From Bacillus sp. MM2020_4 (lineage in GTDB: Bacteria; Bacillota; Bacilli; Bacillales; Cytobacillaceae), in the NCBI RefSeq assembly GCF_011250555.1, contig NZ_JAANMZ010000012.1:30345-94344 (forward strand): 64,000 nucleotides of DNA. Reading direction: 5' to 3'. The first letter of the stretch is position 1, and each line of letters starts with the position of its first letter. Of the stretch, positions 1 to 9,279 are shown one piece after another. A model generated the notes under the pieces. That model saw only the letters and a list, made by a program, of their open reading frames with translations. It did no database searches and was not told the DNA's origin. Position numbers and translations under genes: made by a program.

Positions 1-195
1 AATTTCCGTTATTCTTTTTCTATCTACATATCTCAACCAAAAAATCCACGGAAAAATTAAAACGAACAAAAGCACCCACCATTGAAAAGAGAACAAATCA
101 TGATGAATCCAATATTCATGCTTCATTTGCCCTAGTTTATATTCTATGTTTTGTATTTCATCATAACTTGGATGGGTCGTTTTCAAAGATTTCAC
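1..195 (-). CDS. CBO0543-like membrane protein, N-terminal part (cut by window edge)
   Basis: An open frame of 65 codons runs off the left edge of the window. It starts at a GTG (193-195) behind a purine-rich AAGAGAGAG; a TTG at 184-186 is an alternative. The visible part has a charged N-terminus, then an aromatic-rich membrane segment (FSFQWWVLLFVLIFPWIFW, about residues 36-54) and a basic stretch YVDRKR. This arrangement is typical of the CBO0543 family of small Bacillus membrane proteins, whose function is unknown. The C-terminus is not visible, so the family call rests on the first segment only. Confidence 0.55.
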   Translation of the reverse strand, partial: MKSLKTTHPSYDEIQNIEYKLGQMKHEYWIHHDLFSFQWWVLLFVLIFPWIFWLRYVDRKRITEI

Positions 196-222
196 TCTCT
201 CTTATTTAATCACGTTGTAAAA

Positions 223-654
223 TTAATGAAGTAAATTCCTTAGCATTTCCGCTTGCATACGGCTTGTGTCTATTACCTCTTCTACTATTTTTCTACTTTC
301 CGGATCAAGATCTCCCCTTACGAGTTCTTCTGAATATTCAACACCGTATTGGTCCACTCCTTTTAAGGCGTCTTTCATAATGTCTCTTGTATCATTCGTA
401 AGCATTACCTTATGCATCAAACTGTGCATCTTGCCTGATACCCCTTCGCTATCTGCAGGAACACCATTTAAATTTTGGATCCGTTCGGCAAGTTTTTGAG
501 CATTCTGTTTGGCCTGTTGCTGCATAGATTGGAACTTCTGCTTTACTTGTTCATCCTCCAGTCTTTGAATATGATGTTCAAAAGCATGAATCCCCATATA
601 AGTACCTCTTAATAATGTATTTAATTCCTCAACTACAATCTCTTCGTTTTTCAT
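223..654 (-). CDS. DUF2383-like four-helix-bundle protein
   Basis: This 143-residue protein is nearly all helical and highly charged, with no signal peptide or membrane segment. The spacing of helices and the Glu/His-containing N-terminal helix (MGIHAFEHHIQRLED) resemble the ferritin-like, PA2169/DUF2383 type of small bundle proteins. Metal binding is possible but no full di-iron EXXH pair was recognised. It has its own ribosome binding site (GGTGTGAG) and lies 27 bases downstream of the divided CBO0543-like gene on the same strand. The family assignment is by overall pattern; a stress or spore role would be speculation. Confidence 0.5.
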   Translation of the reverse strand: MKNEEIVVEELNTLLRGTYMGIHAFEHHIQRLEDEQVKQKFQSMQQQAKQNAQKLAERIQNLNGVPADSEGVSGKMHSLMHKVMLTNDTRDIMKDALKGVDQYGVEYSEELVRGDLDPESRKIVEEVIDTSRMQAEMLRNLLH

Positions 655-854
655 TTGCTCACACCCGTTTTTCTTTTATTATGAGAATTTTAGGATTTTT
701 TATCCTTTATGTTTTTTATAATCTGGTGGTCGTGAAACGTCTCCTATCGTTTTTACAAAGGTAGAAACATAAACATATCGGTTTATCTTTGTTTAGTGGA
801 AATGTAGAATAAAGGAAGAACGGTAAATGCAATAAATGGAAGGAAGTGCTCGCC

Positions 855-1979
855 TTGGATCAAAAGTACGCAGGACATACATTGTTTCAAACTGCACCAT
901 TTGGAAATGAAATGTTAGCAAGCCGGTTAGTGATGGCCCCCATGACAAGAATCTTTTCGCCCGGGGGAATCCCAGGGGAAAATGTTGCCAACTATTACCG
1001 CAAACGTGCAGAAAATGAAATTGGGCTCATCATAACGGAAGGGACAGCGATCAACCATCCGGCCGCTGTCATGCACGCCGATATTCCCCGTTTTTATGGG
1101 GAAGATGCCTTACATGGCTGGGCAAATGTAGTGAATGAAGTCCATCAAGTAGGGGGCAAAATCATTCCGCAATTATGGCATGTAGGTGCCGCTCGAAAAG
1201 CAGGCAGTGAACCCAATATTGATGCACCCCCTGTGAGTCCTTCTGGATTTTCGTTAAGAGGCCAGAGAAATGAGAAAATAAAGGCGTTAGCGAGTGAAGA
1301 AGTTGCTGAAATGATTGATGCATACGCTGAAGCTGCAGCAAATGCGAAGCGCATCGGCTTTGACGGAATTGAATTGCATGGCGCGCATGGATACTTAATT
1401 GATCAATTCTTTTGGGAAGTAACGAATAAGCGAAATGATGAGTATGGTGGGGATCTAGGCGAACGAACAAAATTTGCTGCAGATATTGTACGTGCTTGCC
1501 GAAAAGAAGTTGGGCCCCATTTTCCTATTGTCTTTCGTTATTCACAATGGAAAGGAACCGATTATCAAGCTAAATTAGCGAAGAACTCTAAAGAGCTTGA
1601 ACAATTGCTCACTCCTTTAGTTGAAGCTGGTGTAGATATTTTCCACTGCTCTACCAGACGAATTTGGGAACCTGAATTTAAAGATGAAGATCCATCATTA
1701 ACCTTAGCCGGCTGGACGAAACGAATTACTAAAAAGCCAACGATTGCGGTCGGTTCTATCGGAATAAACCGTGCCTTTTTGAGCAATCAGGATCATGATC
1801 ATGTCACAATTGAAGACAATCTCAAAATTGTCGATGAAAAAATCAAAGCAGGCGAATTTGACTACGTAGCAGTCGGCCGCGCACTGCTAGCTGATCCTGA
1901 ATGGGCAGTAAAACTCAAAAATGGGAAACTTGATCAAGTTTTGCATTATACGAAGGAATCCGAGAAACAGCTACTTTAA
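855..1979 (+). CDS. NADH:flavin oxidoreductase, Old Yellow Enzyme family
   Basis: An FMN-dependent TIM-barrel oxidoreductase of 374 residues, the usual family length. Visible family motifs are the N-terminal RLVMAPMTR strand, HGAHGYLIDQFF near residue 174 (the His pair that binds the substrate carbonyl), the following NKRNDEYGG loop, and the C-terminal phosphate-binding VAVGRALLADPEW. Such enzymes usually reduce activated C=C bonds of enones or xenobiotics with NAD(P)H; the real substrate cannot be read from sequence. The frame opens at a GTG (846), but AAGGAAG sits 8 bases before the TTG at 855, so 855 is preferred. The gene is transcribed alone, divergent from the gene at 223-654. Confidence 0.85.
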   Translation: MDQKYAGHTLFQTAPFGNEMLASRLVMAPMTRIFSPGGIPGENVANYYRKRAENEIGLIITEGTAINHPAAVMHADIPRFYGEDALHGWANVVNEVHQVGGKIIPQLWHVGAARKAGSEPNIDAPPVSPSGFSLRGQRNEKIKALASEEVAEMIDAYAEAAANAKRIGFDGIELHGAHGYLIDQFFWEVTNKRNDEYGGDLGERTKFAADIVRACRKEVGPHFPIVFRYSQWKGTDYQAKLAKNSKELEQLLTPLVEAGVDIFHCSTRRIWEPEFKDEDPSLTLAGWTKRITKKPTIAVGSIGINRAFLSNQDHDHVTIEDNLKIVDEKIKAGEFDYVAVGRALLADPEWAVKLKNGKLDQVLHYTKESEKQLL

Positions 1980-2003
1980 TTACATTCAAGAACTGTGAAA
2001 AAT

Positions 2004-2047
2004 GGGGTCAGTCCCCCAGTGCGTTAAAGCCTTACCACACTAGGGGA
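2004..2047. repeat. Dispersed short inverted repeat (GGGGTCAGTCCCC type)
   Basis: GGGGTCAGTCCCC is a self-complementary core. It is followed by AGTG and, after 20 bases, by CACTAGGGG, giving a second nested pairing. On the minus strand the element reads GGGGACTGACCCC followed by ATTTTT, so it may also end transcription of the protease gene at 2067-2963. Similar short GC-rich palindromes occur at 7982, 54285, 60957 and 62540. Confidence 0.55.
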
Positions 2048-2066
2048 TTAACCTCGAAGTTCATTT

Positions 2067-2963
2067 TTAAACAAAATGGATTTGTGAAAGAATGGAATCA
2101 GTTGATGCGAACTTTACCTTGTTATCTTTAAGAAAATCTCTAATTGAACCTGGCATTGGCCCAAAATTTAAATGGGCGAATTGTTTCTGACTATTTAACA
2201 CGTCTGCATTGTAGCCGAGGTCAAAGGAACGGACAGCCGTATTTATGGACCACACATTGCCTTTAGGATCAAAAATCGGTCCTCCACTTTGTCCTCTTAC
2301 GGAACCACTTGTGCTAAGAATAACCTTCGTATTGCTACCTTCCTTCTCGATCTCTCCCGTGTAGATCCCCTGTGTAAGATGAAGGGGTATAGGCAAAGCG
2401 CCTTCCGAGAAATGAAAGGTCCTTTTTTTAGAGTCAAAATATGCATCCATTTTTGTGTGAAAGGGCGTTCCCGGAAAACCAGCCGTACATAATGATGTTC
2501 CATACTGTAGTTTTTGATCTGAAATAAAGGTGGGAAAATATTTAACATTGATCGTAAAGGGTTCTAACCTTCCAATAGCAATATCAAGATCCCAATCTAC
2601 ACTTATGTCAACGAGTTTTGACTCACTATTTCCCCACCATTCTGAATAATAAACCAAAAGGCCCTTATTTACGTGATCCTTTTCCAGTTCTAACTCCAAT
2701 TCTTCTTTTTCTAAGGGATGATTTACGACAAGGGGTTCAATCTTGTTTTTGTAAACTTCTATCTCTTCTGCCTTTGTGCCCTTTTCAAAGGAAAAACGAT
2801 CTTTTAGTAAATGCGCAGCCGTAATAATCCACCCCATAGGATTTAAAACCGTGAACGTTCCATTACTATATACAATCGAATTGAACGAATGGTTCGCATA
2901 TCTTTTTTTGATTACCACAGGATATGTGTAGCTTCGTACTCTCTTAATAGACTTTGAAAACAT
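2067..2963 (-). CDS. Trypsin-like serine protease (cytoplasmic), partner of nuclease-helicase
   Basis: A 298-residue chymotrypsin-fold protease. The triad can be placed by motif: His51 in GWIITAAH, Asp127 in DWDLDIAI and Ser226 in GQSGGPIF. There is no signal peptide or transmembrane segment, unlike exported HtrA-type proteases, and no PDZ domain follows the protease domain. This suggests an intracellular target. A highly charged insertion (about residues 60-100, rich in Glu/Lys) separates His from Asp. The gene lies 112 bases downstream of the large nuclease-helicase on the same strand, with its own AGGGAGGG site. Protease domains of this type occur as effectors in several anti-phage systems, so the pairing suggests a defence role, which is inference. 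Confidence 0.8.
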   Translation of the reverse strand: MFSKSIKRVRSYTYPVVIKKRYANHSFNSIVYSNGTFTVLNPMGWIITAAHLLKDRFSFEKGTKAEEIEVYKNKIEPLVVNHPLEKEELELELEKDHVNKGLLVYYSEWWGNSESKLVDISVDWDLDIAIGRLEPFTINVKYFPTFISDQKLQYGTSLCTAGFPGTPFHTKMDAYFDSKKRTFHFSEGALPIPLHLTQGIYTGEIEKEGSNTKVILSTSGSVRGQSGGPIFDPKGNVWSINTAVRSFDLGYNADVLNSQKQFAHLNFGPMPGSIRDFLKDNKVKFASTDSILSQIHFV

Positions 2964-3075
2964 TTTTACCCTCCCTCTATCCCAATCGAAGATAATATCT
3001 ATTCCTCATGGAAGACAGCATCATCACCTATTTGCCCAATCTCCGGCAAAATGCCCCCACCATAACCAGATATTG

Positions 3076-6000
3076 CTATATCTTCTCACTGATTAATGGC
3101 ATTGACCCTTCCTTACCCTTTTGCTCTTGTTTAGAATTCTGTAAACTCTCATCAAATTTATGATAGATTTTCAATGAGATGCTGGAGTCATCAATTTTCG
3201 TGTATTTGCGGTAGTTTGGATTTACGTACGTGCGTAATCCCAGGAAGAATCTCAAGTTTTCAATATTTTTATCCTCTAGTAATGAGGCGTATGTCGGGGT
3301 AAACAATTTCTGCGGAATGAAATTGATTACCTTTTTCTTCGCTCTCGTTAGTGAAACGTTTAACCTGTTTAATGAGTAAATGAAATCAAGCTCTTTATGC
3401 GCCAGTTCGTAATCGGAGATGCCGTAGCTGATCAGGACGATTTCTGCTTCTTTTCCTTGGGCTTTTTCGGCTGTGTCAATTAAGGGGTGGGGAATATTCT
3501 TCTCATCTAGTTTTTCCTTAATCAAACGAATTTGTGCCTTGTGCGGGCAAACGATAAAGAGACGAGGTTCATCCCTTTCTTTGTCCCACCATAGATCTTC
3601 TTTATATTTCCGGGTTGTTTTGCAGTAGCCATCATAATAGTTTGCTAGCTGGAGCACGAGTTGCATAATTAAATTGGCTTCTTCTTCGTTCTCCCTCCCG
3701 GTTTGTATGCCTTCTAGCATGCACAGTGTAAACGGGGCCTCCGGTGTCAGCATATCCTGCAGGTAATCAATATTGACGCTTATGGGGTCCAGTACCTGAT
3801 GGGCAATATTCACATCAAATGCTTTATACGAGTCACCGTATTGGTTGTAAAGTTTTTCGGCTGAAAATCCGCTAATCACGTTGTTCATACGGAAATTGTC
3901 GATTAATTGGCTTGGCTTCATCTTTTTGGCCTCAATTAGATAGCTAAACAATGAATGCGTGACAAACTTCTCCTCTTCTTCAAAATCGACAGTAAAGACC
4001 GGAGGAAGCTGATAATGGTCACCCACTAGCAATAGATGTCCATCTTGTTTCACTGCTCCCACGGCAATGAGCGATTCCGGAATCTTGACCTGTGAAGCTT
4101 CATCCATAATGACCATATCGTATTCTAACCAGTTTATTCGTTTTTTCAAATTAAACACTTGGATCAAAGTCCCCCCTGTAATCGTGACAGGATACTGATC
4201 AAGGAATTCTTCATATCTGGCAAATTGCCCAAAATAGTTTCGATCTAGCTGTTTATCATAGAAAATATCTGAAAAAAAGGCATGCTTGGTAAAAGATTCT
4301 TTGTCGTTTGACCTCAGTCCACCAAATTTACAAAGACCGACTTGGGCATGCAGGCTGAGGTGCTTAAAACCAGATTTAGTTGACATGAATTTAATCATCT
4401 TTTCTAACCCATTCTCGATGGCTGAATGGGTCTGTGCCGTTAGTAAAATTCTAAATGGACGAACTGTTTTGTTCTTTTGTTCCGCTTTCTCCAGAAGCTT
4501 TTTGCTGTAATAGAGGACAGAGTTGGCTATAAAAGTCGTTTTACCTGTCCCCGGAGGGCCGAAAAGCAATGTCAGCTTATTGCTGATGAGGTGCTCATAC
4601 GCCTGGAGTTGTTTTTCTGTAAATCGGGTCGTACTGACAAGCACTTTCTTTTCTAGATCAGAAAGGGTTTCCGCGTAGGGTTGATTATAGGTTAGAGGGT
4701 CTTTGATTAGTTGATAGGATACAGCAGGATTCGCATCACATTGATGAATATATTCAACAATCTTCGCAGAAACACTATCGTAAAATACAGGAGATATATA
4801 ATACGTACCTTTTTTCAAAAATGGAGCTTCTATGTCAGCTGAGTTGAAATACACCAAGTAGTGGTCATGGTCGATTTCTTTCGGCTTTGGCTTCTTTAGG
4901 TTGGCATCCACCATTTGGTTTAACTCTTCCAACGAATTAGGAGAACCATCGGAAAATTTATAAACAAAGAAAGGCTCCATTTTATACATATATTCCTTGT
5001 TCATTACCCGATAAACAGCCGTTACCCCATCATCCTGTATGAATTCCACCTGCAGAGAATATCCACGTTCTGCCTGTTCGATCAATGGCTGCTGACGGGA
5101 AAGCTTTAGTTCATGAAATTGAGAAAATGCTTCAAATTTCGTAATGAATGCTAGCTTTGTACTTAATTCATCATCATACTTTTGAATGGGCGAAAATTCG
5201 ATGCTTTGTGGGCTCCGTTTCAATTTTAGATTTTTTTCTCTTTCCACCATATAAACAACAAACTGGCACCCTCTTAACCGGTCTTCTAGGATGGTCATCA
5301 TTTGTTGCAAGGCTTTCTCTTTCTGATGACTGTCTGTGGCTTCCCAATATTCGTAGACAGTGTCGGGCTTCATCGTATCTGTCATCTCGGTGAATAGACA
5401 TTGCTCATTCCTATAAACTTTATAAACAGGAGGAAATGGCGACGAATGGAATCGACCGAAGAATTCGGTTACGTTTTCAAGACTGTATTTGATTGGAATG
5501 GGCAAGGCAAAATTTCGCCTGACAAAGTCACCCACGATGGTGAATGGGAATGGGACAATTTTTTCAAGCGTCTGTGTAGCTGTCAGGCCGCCAAGTGCCA
5601 GGAATTTCGATGAATAGAATAAAAACAGAATTTGCTGGGCCTTTTCCTTAATCAACTCATCTTTCGTTCCTTTGACAACTTCACAAATGAGATGAATAAA
5701 ATGGATCTGCTCGGATTTTTCATAAAAGTAGAAGTGAGTACTTTCTTTGTTTTTTTCTAAATAATCGTGAAGCTGTATAATGAAATTTTCGTAATATGGC
5801 AACGGATTTTGATAATGTTCTGGAATGATAAAGGATAATTGTTCGCCTGAAAAGGTTCGATTTGTGATGAAAAGGGCCCCATAAAATGTTCCATTAATCG
5901 ATTCCCTTTGGATGGAAACAAACAGGTGATTTTCTACCTCCTTGGGTAAATCGAAAATCTCTTTCTTTAATAAAAATCCCCTGTTTTCTCGTAAAGCCTT

Positions 6001-7779
6001 TATTTCGGTTTTTAAATTGTTTGCACGGTGCTTAAATGATTCACTTTTTTCAAGCAGCGATGGGTTCGTTACAAGTATGTGTTCTAGTGCCTGAATGGAA
6101 GGATAGTGATTGGATTCAACCGCGAATTCCTGCTTTTCCTGCCATTCTCTTAACAGATCAGAAGCAAATGGACTAAATCCTTGTATCTTCGACAAGTGGT
6201 CCTTCTCCAAGACTTCCCCTTTACAATGGGCGAAAAATTTACATCCTTCACACACACTTCCAAGATGAAAGTGTAGGGAAAGATAATCGTCCACTTCCAA
6301 AATCGAGGTCATCTCCTTTTGGAAAAAGGATAGAATAACGTCCCGAACAGGGGCAAGGTCAAAGGGTTGATAGGTAGTAAGGTCCTTCTTTGTCCAGACA
6401 CCGCCGACTCCGTTTTCCGACATATCGATATAGAAGTGTTCATTTAGCTCCCTGTCATGAAGAAGGAGTTCTTGTAAAATCATGCTGTAAAGGGTAACTT
6501 GGATTTTATGCGTTGGCTTGACTTCTTCATTTGATTTCATATCGATCACGGTTAGCTTATATTTCTCCGCATTCTCGTCTTTAGTAATTTCCACTAAATC
6601 TATTTCTATTGGCTTAATCCTTGGAATCTCCTGTTCTGTTTTATAGGTTTTGTAAAATCTCTTCGGAACTTCCGAGGTGGACGAGTAAATATAGAACGGA
6701 AGAATTTCCTTTCCCCCACTGACTATTTTGTGGCGAATGGAGAGAAATTTTTTTAGCTGCTGGGTTACGTCGCTTACCGGATCCAATTTACTATTGGCAT
6801 AAAACAATTCTTTTCTCGTTATTTCACTTAATACCGTTGCCTCCCACGTGAATCCTTCCTTGGTCTTTTTCGAGTGAAGATAGTGCGGGTCGATGCCGAA
6901 GTTCTTCTTTAAGTTCACGTCTGAGAAGCTATTTAAAAAGAGCTGTCGGTCACATGCAGTAAGAAAGTAAGTAGAAATAGCCGATACGGAAAGCTTTTGT
7001 TGAACCTGGGGAGAAGCAAGAGCCGGTATATCAAATTCCTCCAAATGGAATTTTCCTTTTCCACAATACTTCCAGCCTAATTGTTTGAAGCTTTCCCACA
7101 GATCATACGCATCGACAATCCTAGGACAATCATTTAATCGGCATTTGAAATTAATCGCGTAAACATCCTCGTCAAAGGTAAGCGCCAGCCTCGTATGTTC
7201 AGGAAATAGTTCATGAGTGATCTTTTGATAATCTTCTTCTTTTAAAAAGGCTATCAATCGAGCGAACTGATTGATATGATTTAAGAATTGGTATCGTTTA
7301 GCCGCGGCCGAAAACTCAAAAGTAGCCACAAACCGCGCTTGATCTTCTTCATCGAAAACAAGAATTTTGATATCATGATTCGGTTTTAAATCCTTCAAGT
7401 GGTAGTGGGTGTTTCGGTTTTTGATCTCTACTTTTGTTTTGACACCGAGAAGGAGCAGAATCTCTTTTATTTCATGGACGCGCATATCTCCTAACCAGAT
7501 TTCCGTATCTGCCTCATCTCTTAAAACCACGCAATAATCCCAGTATTCCATTTTTTTTAAATATACATTTTCTTCTACTTCATGAATAATCTTTTGTTTA
7601 TTTCTGACAAATTGGATTACTGTCCCTGCATCAGGATTGATATTCTTAATTTTCATAAAAGGACTTTCTCTGTGTGGGTAAATCTCGCATTCCACTACAT
7701 TCGTAAAATAGTGTAGCACCCCTTTTACAAATTCCACCCCATCACCTGAAACCTTCGGCAAAAAATCAAAAACCTTCAT
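3076..7779 (-). CDS. Fe-S PD-(D/E)XK nuclease fused to Dna2-like SF1 helicase
   Basis: A 1567-residue protein. Residues 1-260 match no family I recognise. About residues 270-540 resemble a Cas4/AddB/Dna2 nuclease: Cys near 275 (TACDRQLF), a nuclease core with VIDMKSNE near 411 and KIQVTLYS after it, then CEGCKFFAHC near 510, which together supply four Cys for an iron-sulphur cluster. Residues 540-1050 are unassigned. From about 1070 there is a complete superfamily-1 helicase: Walker A GPPGTGKTT, TAQTHSAIEN, Walker B DEASQ near 1223, GDHYQLPP, DNFRMN, AQGKEAEIVLISY and NVSLTRAKK near 1476. This domain order is that of Dna2/NAM7-type nuclease-helicases. The start follows GGGGTGGGAG. The protease gene lies just downstream; no housekeeping gene adjoins, which suits a defence or repair module. 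Confidence 0.85.
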   Translation of the reverse strand: MKVFDFLPKVSGDGVEFVKGVLHYFTNVVECEIYPHRESPFMKIKNINPDAGTVIQFVRNKQKIIHEVEENVYLKKMEYWDYCVVLRDEADTEIWLGDMRVHEIKEILLLLGVKTKVEIKNRNTHYHLKDLKPNHDIKILVFDEEDQARFVATFEFSAAAKRYQFLNHINQFARLIAFLKEEDYQKITHELFPEHTRLALTFDEDVYAINFKCRLNDCPRIVDAYDLWESFKQLGWKYCGKGKFHLEEFDIPALASPQVQQKLSVSAISTYFLTACDRQLFLNSFSDVNLKKNFGIDPHYLHSKKTKEGFTWEATVLSEITRKELFYANSKLDPVSDVTQQLKKFLSIRHKIVSGGKEILPFYIYSSTSEVPKRFYKTYKTEQEIPRIKPIEIDLVEITKDENAEKYKLTVIDMKSNEEVKPTHKIQVTLYSMILQELLLHDRELNEHFYIDMSENGVGGVWTKKDLTTYQPFDLAPVRDVILSFFQKEMTSILEVDDYLSLHFHLGSVCEGCKFFAHCKGEVLEKDHLSKIQGFSPFASDLLREWQEKQEFAVESNHYPSIQALEHILVTNPSLLEKSESFKHRANNLKTEIKALRENRGFLLKKEIFDLPKEVENHLFVSIQRESINGTFYGALFITNRTFSGEQLSFIIPEHYQNPLPYYENFIIQLHDYLEKNKESTHFYFYEKSEQIHFIHLICEVVKGTKDELIKEKAQQILFLFYSSKFLALGGLTATQTLEKIVPFPFTIVGDFVRRNFALPIPIKYSLENVTEFFGRFHSSPFPPVYKVYRNEQCLFTEMTDTMKPDTVYEYWEATDSHQKEKALQQMMTILEDRLRGCQFVVYMVEREKNLKLKRSPQSIEFSPIQKYDDELSTKLAFITKFEAFSQFHELKLSRQQPLIEQAERGYSLQVEFIQDDGVTAVYRVMNKEYMYKMEPFFVYKFSDGSPNSLEELNQMVDANLKKPKPKEIDHDHYLVYFNSADIEAPFLKKGTYYISPVFYDSVSAKIVEYIHQCDANPAVSYQLIKDPLTYNQPYAETLSDLEKKVLVSTTRFTEKQLQAYEHLISNKLTLLFGPPGTGKTTFIANSVLYYSKKLLEKAEQKNKTVRPFRILLTAQTHSAIENGLEKMIKFMSTKSGFKHLSLHAQVGLCKFGGLRSNDKESFTKHAFFSDIFYDKQLDRNYFGQFARYEEFLDQYPVTITGGTLIQVFNLKKRINWLEYDMVIMDEASQVKIPESLIAVGAVKQDGHLLLVGDHYQLPPVFTVDFEEEEKFVTHSLFSYLIEAKKMKPSQLIDNFRMNNVISGFSAEKLYNQYGDSYKAFDVNIAHQVLDPISVNIDYLQDMLTPEAPFTLCMLEGIQTGRENEEEANLIMQLVLQLANYYDGYCKTTRKYKEDLWWDKERDEPRLFIVCPHKAQIRLIKEKLDEKNIPHPLIDTAEKAQGKEAEIVLISYGISDYELAHKELDFIYSLNRLNVSLTRAKKKVINFIPQKLFTPTYASLLEDKNIENLRFFLGLRTYVNPNYRKYTKIDDSSISLKIYHKFDESLQNSKQEQKGKEGSMPLISEKI

Positions 7780-7981
7780 TCTTCTCCCACCCCTTTTGCG
7801 GCAAACTCCTAACTAGCACGTTAGTATAAATAGTGAATATCCCCAATTTTGTTGACATTAAATCTCTCAAATTGTAGGAAACACTTCTACTATTATGCAG
7901 CTATATATGAAAATATTCCTACTTAGTATGAATGCCAAAAGAAGGAAACGAACACTGACCTACTAGAAATGGAATAAAACA

Positions 7982-8021
7982 GTGCCAGGCACCATCCAAA
8001 TTTCTGGACCGTGCCTGGCAC
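7982..8021. repeat. Dispersed inverted repeat (GTGCCAGGCAC / GTGCCTGGCAC)
   Basis: Two 11-base arms, GTGCCAGGCAC at 7982-7992 and GTGCCTGGCAC at 8011-8021, are exact reverse complements separated by 18 bases. The element lies between the end of the M20 gene and the start of the nuclease-helicase, in a 282-base gap with no other gene. It could act as a terminator-like structure for the long operon upstream, but its form is that of a mobile or REP-like element. Confidence 0.65.
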
Positions 8022-8061
8022 CTCAAACCGTTATTCATGGGTTCCCTCGAAAATCAAATTT

Positions 8062-9264
8062 TTACTCATTTAAAAATAGCATCGCAGTCTGCGCATAAAT
8101 CCTTGATGCCTCGACTAATTCTGCTAGATCAATATATTCATTGATTTGATGTGGAATATGACGGTCACCGGCTCCTGTTGTGACAATCGGAATCCCGGCA
8201 AGGTGAAGGAATGTGCCGTCAGTTGCACCAGGTACGCCGTTATAGATGGGTTCCTTTCCGGCAACTGAACGGAAGGATTCCACACTAGCTCTGACAATCG
8301 CATCGTCCAAACTCGTTTCTGTCCATGGCCGGCTTTCAATCACTTCTAGGGAAGCCTTAAAATCTGGATCCTTGGAACGCAATCGCTCTAAAATATCCTC
8401 CATATCAACCCGTAACTGGCCGTGGTTCTGCCCGGGAACGGTACGAATATCAAGGGTACTATAACATTGGTCCGGAATGACATTGATCTGTGGCTCCCCT
8501 CTCTCAGGTCCTAAAATGATCGTTGGCGTAATGCTTGGTAACCCTAAATATGGGTGTTGTCCGACTCGCTGTTTTTCTTTCTCCTCAAGTGCCATTAGTT
8601 CACAAATAATCTGCGCCATTCTCGTATTTGGATTGATTCCAGAAAGCGGCATGGCTCCATGAGCCATTTTCCCGTAAGTGCGGATGATGGTTCTCATCGC
8701 CCCTTTTTGCGTGATACAAATCTGATTTTCCTCCGGTTCGCAGATGATGGCACCGTCTACACCTTGTGCCCAGCCACGCTTAATGAAATGTTTTATGCCG
8801 ATCATCATGCCTTCCTCATCGCAGGGAACACACAAAATAATTCTTCCATTCCATTTCACGTTACTTCGTTTAATCGCATGTACCGCTGCAATCGCAGCAG
8901 ATAGATTTCCTTTTGTATCGTTTGTACCTCTGCCAAACATTCTGCCGCCCTCAATGGCAGCTCCGAATGGATCATAGCTCCAGGCATCCCAGTCACCCTC
9001 TGTCACAACATCGGTATGGCCCTCAAAGAGAATCGTTTTTCCGGGTCTGCCTGAATCAAGAATACCAATGACATTCGGCCGCCCCTTGACGACCTCTTCG
9101 ATATATACCTCAAGTCCTAAGTCCTTTAGATACTCATATACATACTGCGCCGCTCTGCTTTCATTTGCCAAAGGGTCGTGCGGGCGGTAGACACTTGGAA
9201 TCCGAACAAGAGCTTGCGTCAAATTTACAACTTCCTGATCATCCACATCATTAAATACAGCCAA
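8062..9264 (-). CDS. M20 family deacylase/peptidase (ArgE/DapE type)
   Basis: A zinc-dependent amidohydrolase of 400 residues with the M20 metal site: His83 and Asp85 in EGHTDVV, Asp116 in GRGTNDTKGN and the Glu150-Glu151 pair in PCDEEG. Other landmarks are the dimerisation-domain GAMPLSGINPNTR region and a C-terminal GDRHIPHQINEYI. Family members hydrolyse N-acyl amino acids or small peptides in the cytoplasm. The start is a TTG behind GGAGGG. It is the last gene of the nine-gene sigma-54 operon, 15 bases after the P1 peptidase, so both hydrolases probably act on what the ECF transporter brings in. Confidence 0.88.
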   Translation of the reverse strand: MAVFNDVDDQEVVNLTQALVRIPSVYRPHDPLANESRAAQYVYEYLKDLGLEVYIEEVVKGRPNVIGILDSGRPGKTILFEGHTDVVTEGDWDAWSYDPFGAAIEGGRMFGRGTNDTKGNLSAAIAAVHAIKRSNVKWNGRIILCVPCDEEGMMIGIKHFIKRGWAQGVDGAIICEPEENQICITQKGAMRTIIRTYGKMAHGAMPLSGINPNTRMAQIICELMALEEKEKQRVGQHPYLGLPSITPTIILGPERGEPQINVIPDQCYSTLDIRTVPGQNHGQLRVDMEDILERLRSKDPDFKASLEVIESRPWTETSLDDAIVRASVESFRSVAGKEPIYNGVPGATDGTFLHLAGIPIVTTGAGDRHIPHQINEYIDLAELVEASRIYAQTAMLFLNE

Positions 9265-9279
9265 CTAGAACCCTCCGTT

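Noticed and set aside
846..854. GTG start for the Old Yellow Enzyme
   Set aside because: The Shine-Dalgarno sequence would touch the start codon; the TTG at 855 has correct spacing.
2964..3075. A 27-codon stop-free stretch between helicase and protease genes (ending DDAVFHEE)
   Set aside because: It has no start codon or RBS, and a TGA lies at its beginning; it could be a remnant of a third gene but nothing identifies it.
8659..8977. Open frames on the plus strand within the M20, P1 and other genes
   Set aside because: They lie opposite genes with clear catalytic motifs and have no homology-like features or RBS.
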